This document shows positions 61,943 to 64,000 of a stretch of 64,000 nt of DNA, piece after piece. The translations under genes and the position numbers were made by a program. The first letter of the stretch is position 1. Each line of letters starts with the position of its first letter. The DNA comes from Aromatoleum anaerobium. Lineage in GTDB: Bacteria > Pseudomonadota > Gammaproteobacteria > Burkholderiales > Rhodocyclaceae. The notes below the pieces were generated by a model. The model worked only from the letters and a program-made list of their open reading frames with translations, made no database searches and was not told where the DNA came from. Location: assembly GCF_012910705.2 (NCBI RefSeq), contig NZ_WTVG02000001.1:1-64000 (forward strand), read 5' to 3'.

Positions 61943-62800
61943 TTATTCACACGCGCAGCAGATGAGATCGTCTTTGGACAGGTGTGCAGCCGCCGCAATT
62001 TTGGCTTCCTGAACCTCAGCACACGCTCTCCTGACCGTCTGCCGCCAGCTCGTGGCGCTGGAGTCCGTCGAGCCGCACATTTTCCGGAACTTCTCAAGCG
62101 CCAAGGGGTAAGGGTGCTTGTGGCTCTCGATGTAGTCGGCTAGGCGTCGTGCGACGGGCGACAAATCGCGGTATACCTCCCATGAATGGCTCGTGAAGGT
62201 GTTGCCGGCAAACAGCACGATCAAGTTGGGGTCGATCCATACGCGGTACTGCGTCGGTTTGCCCTCGGCGTCGTTCACGGCACTGTAGTTCTGGATCAGC
62301 GAGATTGCGCCGCTCTTACCGTAAGCCTTGGTATTCAGCGCCATCACTTCGTTCGCCTTGAGCCGGGAAATGCACTCGCGGGCCTTGTCGTAATAGCGAC
62401 CGTTCTTGTGCCAACCGACATCGCTCACCAAGTCCCTGACGGAGAACTCGAACGGCTCACCAAGCGGCACCCGCTGCCCGTAGTTGAGGATTTGCAGCCA
62501 CACGATTTCGTCGTCCTCGGCGCGGAGCTCGATCCCGGTGTAAAGGATGGAAACGTGCTCGTTGTAGTGGAACAGCTTTTCGTGCATCAGCGTCTTGCGC
62601 GGCTCTCGCTTGTTCCTGGCCGTAAAGATGGATGAACGAGCATAGTCGTTGGGGATGTGGCGCAAGTCCTCGCGCTCGCCAATCGTTTCTGGAAACAGCA
62701 GATCAAGCTGAAACTGTTTCTCGCTCGGCTTGATACCTTTGCTGTTCAGGTACGCGTGGCGCTGCAGCTTCTCGATGCCGATCATTACCTCATTAGCCAT
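61943..62800 (-). CDS. trfA: TrfA, replication initiator (short form only)
   Basis: 285 residues from MANEVMIGIEKLQRHAYLNS, the length of the RK2 TrfA-33 form. Winged-helix initiator regions include EIVWLQILNYGQRVPLGEPF, ARECISRLKANEVMALNTKA and TFTSHSWEVYRDLSPVARRL. No in-frame extension for a long TrfA-44-like form is present upstream, and the DnaA/ClamP-contacting QLSLF-like motif appears in variant form near the N-terminus (KQFQLDLLFPE). It faces oriV. Confidence 0.95.
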   Translation of the reverse strand: MANEVMIGIEKLQRHAYLNSKGIKPSEKQFQLDLLFPETIGEREDLRHIPNDYARSSIFTARNKREPRKTLMHEKLFHYNEHVSILYTGIELRAEDDEIVWLQILNYGQRVPLGEPFEFSVRDLVSDVGWHKNGRYYDKARECISRLKANEVMALNTKAYGKSGAISLIQNYSAVNDAEGKPTQYRVWIDPNLIVLFAGNTFTSHSWEVYRDLSPVARRLADYIESHKHPYPLALEKFRKMCGSTDSSATSWRQTVRRACAEVQEAKIAAAAHLSKDDLICCACE

Positions 62801-63100
62801 CGCCGCCCCCTATCGGTGTTGATTCGGCCGTAAAGCACCCAAACTCCTGGCATACAGCTTCGCCAGGCGGCGCACATGGTGCATTATCACTTGCCACGAG
62901 TGGCTCCACACGATAATCGGAATCGCTATGCCGCACGTCGGCATAGCGGGTAAGATTGCGGACAAATTGAAACAATTTGTGACGCCTACCTAACGTTCGT
63001 GCTGGTGGTTATATTGGCATAAGTATAGCTATACTTATGCCAACGGTCAAAGAAATTTTTAGCGGCTAAAATCAAGAGCGCGCAGATAAGAGCTACAGCC
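62801..63100. promoter_or_regulatory. Divergent trfA/trbA control region
   Basis: 300 bases without a supportable gene. For trfA (minus strand): -35 TTGACC (63045-63050), 17-base spacer, -10 TATACT (63022-63027). A perfect 30-base palindrome at 63014-63043, centred on AAGTATAGCTATACTT, covers the promoter and contains the KorA-type operator. A KorB operator TTTAGCGGCTAAA is at 63058-63070. The trfA leader of about 215 bases is unusually long; in RK2 ssb lies near here, but I see none. Confidence 0.85.
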
Positions 63101-63463
63101 TTGTACAACTATATTTTTTTCACAAACGTGCTGCGCGTCCTTGACGAGCTGCAAATGACAAAGCATGAGTTGGCCGACAAATCCGGCGTGTCCATCTCCT
63201 TCCTTTCCGACATCACCACGGGTAAGGGCAATCCTTCCTTGAAGGTGATGGAGGACATTGCCAAAGCATTGCAAACGCCCCTGCCGCTGTTGCTTGAATC
63301 GACTGACTTGGACAAGACCTCCCTTGAAGCCTTGGCTGGCGAGAAGGTGCCGAGCAGCCTGCCCCCCGGATATGAGCGGGTGGCGGCTGTCCTCCCTGAA
63401 CACCAAGCATTCATCGTGAAGAAGTGGGCCGAGGCTACCCAGAAGAAGCTCAAGAAGGGGTAA
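63101..63463 (+). CDS. trbA: TrbA, repressor of transfer genes
   Basis: 120 residues from a TTG start (YNYIFFTNVLRVLDELQ follows). The HTH is KHELADKSGVSISFLSDITT; the next block KVMEDIAKALQTPLPLLLES matches RK2 TrbA. The C-terminus PPGYERVAAVLPEHQAFIVK parallels KorA. TrbA represses tra and trb promoters with KorB. The rare TTG start and lack of a clear ribosome-binding site may keep its level low; no ATG gives a full-length frame. Confidence 0.94.
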   Translation: MYNYIFFTNVLRVLDELQMTKHELADKSGVSISFLSDITTGKGNPSLKVMEDIAKALQTPLPLLLESTDLDKTSLEALAGEKVPSSLPPGYERVAAVLPEHQAFIVKKWAEATQKKLKKG

Positions 63464-63754
63464 CGCCAGGAAGGCAGGCCAGAACAAAAATTAGAAGACC
63501 GCGTTTTAGCGGCTAAAGCTCGCCGGGGTGGCTCAACCCCCGGAACCGCACGCCCGCAGCAAATCCCGCAGAAACACACGAAAAGTACCAGCATGGGCGC
63601 TTTGTCGTATTCCTGCTGCGTCTTTTCGTATTTATTTCGGATAATTCGTCAGAATTTGTTTCATCAAGTCGTTTCTGTTGCATCGTAAATTATTCCGGTA
63701 TACCGTTTATGAAGTGTTAGCTAAGAACAGCGACATTTCAAGCAGGCGGAACCG
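63464..63754 (+). promoter_or_regulatory. trbB promoter region with KorB operator
   Basis: 291 bases between trbA and trbB with a KorB operator TTTAGCGGCTAAA at 63505-63517, about 185 bases upstream of a weak promoter (TTGCAT at 63678-63683, 15-base spacer, TATACC at 63699-63704). KorB acting at a distance here is the known arrangement for trbB in RK2. AT-rich DNA lies between. Confidence 0.6.
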
Positions 63755-64000
63755 ATGAGCGAGCACAAAGAATCGATCAGCATAAAGGAGCGAGCGAAGC
63801 GGAAGCTCGAACGGGACATGGGACCAGAGCTCCTTGCTGCCCTGAACGACCCGAAGACCGTCGAAATCATGCTCAATGCCGACGGCAAGCTGTGGCAAGA
63901 AAAGCTGGGCGAACCGATGAAGTGCATCGGCTCGATGCGCGCGGCGCAGGCGCAGGCCATCATCGAGACCATCGCCGGCTACCACGGCAAGGAAGTCACC
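63755..64000 (+). CDS. trbB: TrbB, VirB11-type ATPase, N-terminal part
   Basis: 82 codons are visible and the frame runs off the window. The start MSEHKESISIKERAKRKLER is followed by MGPELLAALNDPKTVEIMLN and AQAIIETIAGYHGKEVT, the conserved N-terminal domain of TrbB, the hexameric ATPase of the mating-pair apparatus. AGGCGGAACC precedes the ATG. The trb operon presumably continues to the right. Confidence 0.96.
   Translation, partial: MSEHKESISIKERAKRKLERDMGPELLAALNDPKTVEIMLNADGKLWQEKLGEPMKCIGSMRAAQAQAIIETIAGYHGKEVT

Noticed and set aside
62793..62975. Possible ssb upstream of trfA
   Set aside because: The 60-codon frame has no OB-fold pattern or SSB C-terminal tail; it lies across the trfA leader.

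Overview
The window is most of a broad-host-range conjugative plasmid of the IncP-1 type, from a GC-rich proteobacterial (probably Burkholderiales or a relative) background. The identity rests on gene content and order: a leftward traC-D-E-F-G-I(H)-J block, oriT, rightward traK-L-M, kfrA-B-C, the korA/incC/korB partition and control operon, the kle and klc genes with korC, an iteron oriV, trfA, trbA and the first codons of trbB. Thirteen-base KorB operators, TTTAGC(G/C)GCTAAA, occur at eight places. The backbone looks diverged from RK2. The KorA-type operator is AAGTATAGCTATACTT, the iterons read TAGGTCATCTGTCA, only the short TrfA form is encoded, and no ssb is seen next to trfA.

Layout: 1-185 holds the tail of an accessory gene; 186-13,004 is the transfer region with oriT near 11.2 kb; 13.0-14.2 kb is a small insert ending in two Tn3-family inverted repeats; 14.5-17.7 kb is kfrC-kfrB-kfrA. 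From 18,030 to about 54.85 kb lies one large accessory block inserted between kfrA and korB. From 54.87 to 64.0 kb the backbone resumes: korB, incC, korA, kle, korC, klcB, klcA, oriV, trfA, trbA, trbB.

The accessory block is a stack of mobile elements around a metabolic island. Its left part is a decayed Tn3-family transposon: a tnpA cut by an IS21-family element, which itself has an IS630 at its tip, then tnpR and a DinJ/YafQ-type toxin-antitoxin pair. Next come an HxlR gene split by an IS110-family element, a racemase, a secreted protein that resembles archaemetzincin without its zinc site, and a Tn21-type tnpA end split by an IS91-family element. From 33.4 to 47.8 kb sits a coherent respiratory and central-metabolism set: a CBS protein, aconitase, sdhCDAB, an SDHAF4-type assembly factor, an FAD/NAD(P)H reductase, a cupredoxin, a 3-hydroxybutyrate dehydrogenase, a patatin and a NarX/NarL-type two-component system. 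From 48.1 to 52.65 kb is what looks like a short integron-cassette array without an integrase; one cassette gene is split by an IS66 element with a perfect 8-bp target duplication. The block ends with a second IS630, an IS91 end, another Tn3-family inverted repeat, two small Cys/Met-rich metal-type genes and a transposase remnant.

The backbone genes work together as in other IncP-1 plasmids: TrfA fires oriV, IncC/KorB partition, KorA/KorB/KorC/TrbA form the global repression network, and Tra proteins process oriT. The metabolic island would let the plasmid bring a complete extra complex II with its assembly factor, an aconitase and a ketone-body entry enzyme; what selects for this is not visible in the sequence. 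Several genes carry single-base frameshifts, which may be real decay or assembly error.
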